Made by a program: the position numbers and the translations under genes. Source: an uncultured Faecalibacterium sp. (GTDB taxonomy: Bacteria > Bacillota > Clostridia > Oscillospirales > Ruminococcaceae). From it: a DNA stretch of 14,172 nt. The stretch is from positions 1 to 14,172 of the forward strand of contig CAAHET010000064.1 in the NCBI GenBank assembly GCA_900772565.1. The letters are read 5' to 3'. Positions within the stretch are counted from its first letter, which is position 1, and each line of letters begins with the position of its first letter. The notes under the pieces are model-generated. The model did no database searches, was not told the origin of the DNA, and was given only the letters and a program-made list of their open reading frames with translations. This document shows, one piece after another, positions 14,065 to 14,172 of this stretch.

Positions 14065-14133
14065 GGGCAACAACTGCCCGCGGTGCGCCCTCATCCGGCG
14101 CTTGCGCGCCACCTTCCCCCGGACGGGGGAAGG
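14065..14133. repeat. GC-rich palindromic intergenic repeat upstream of purB
   Basis: Three adjacent stems can be seen: GGGCA/TGCCC (14065-14079), GGCGC-ttgc-GCGCC (14097-14110) and CCTTCCCCCG-ga-CGGGGGAAGG (14112-14133). Composition and layout resemble dispersed palindromic repeats common in Faecalibacterium and relatives, where CTCATCCG is followed by a short stem and a CCTTCCCCC block. That resemblance is from memory. The element may continue past the right edge. It lies in the 5' leader of purB if the promoter is further upstream. Confidence 0.6.
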
Positions 14134-14172
14134 CTTTACCAGCGCTGCATTGGCGGGTGAAGGCACCGCCTA

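Noticed and set aside
1..14172. CRISPR array, insertion sequence, phage or toxin-antitoxin genes
   Set aside because: I saw no regularly spaced direct repeats, transposase or integrase motifs, or paired small toxin-like genes on either strand.

Overview
The window looks like core chromosome of a moderately GC-rich gut Firmicute (Clostridia, Oscillospirales), most likely Faecalibacterium prausnitzii or a close relative. This rests on protein style, the GC-rich genes separated by AT-rich promoters, strong AGGAGG-type ribosome binding sites, many perfect-stem intrinsic terminators, and a GC-rich palindromic repeat at the right edge of a kind I recall from that group. The species call is inference; no marker such as 16S rRNA is present.

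Left part (1-4754). The 5' end of a leftward lactaldehyde-reductase-like alcohol dehydrogenase is cut by the window edge. A rightward tRNA-Thr(UGU) with its own promoter and terminator follows. Next come two rightward units: a two-gene FtsX/MacB-type ABC transporter (806-aa permease plus 224-aa ATPase), and a single-gene unit for a TIM-barrel sugar phosphate isomerase/epimerase. Two back-to-back terminators separate this part from the leftward block.

Right part (4771-14030). All genes run leftward. In transcription order they are purB (purine synthesis), rsuA (16S rRNA pseudouridine synthase), a PucR/CdaR-type regulator, then ftsE-ftsX-M23 peptidase-35-aa membrane peptide-ctpA, then ksgA/rsmA (16S rRNA dimethyltransferase). 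The ftsE-ctpA genes are tightly packed (4-bp overlap, then gaps of 19, 28 and 16 nt) and form a cell-wall remodelling operon. FtsEX is expected to drive a coiled-coil LytM/M23 hydrolase outside the membrane, and the C-terminal processing protease may trim or inactivate a partner there. Hairpin terminators lie between the regulator and ftsE and between ctpA and ksgA. I see no convincing promoter after either, so partial read-through is plausible.

No mobile element, CRISPR array, toxin-antitoxin pair or phage gene is visible. Most of the window is ordinary housekeeping sequence. The best leads are the 35-codon membrane peptide inside the ftsEX operon, the apparently catalytically intact M23 domain of the FtsEX partner, the inverted repeats at the regulator's promoter, and the repeat element upstream of purB. 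No stretch longer than 300 bases lacks an annotated gene or RNA; the longest gap is 11501-11764.
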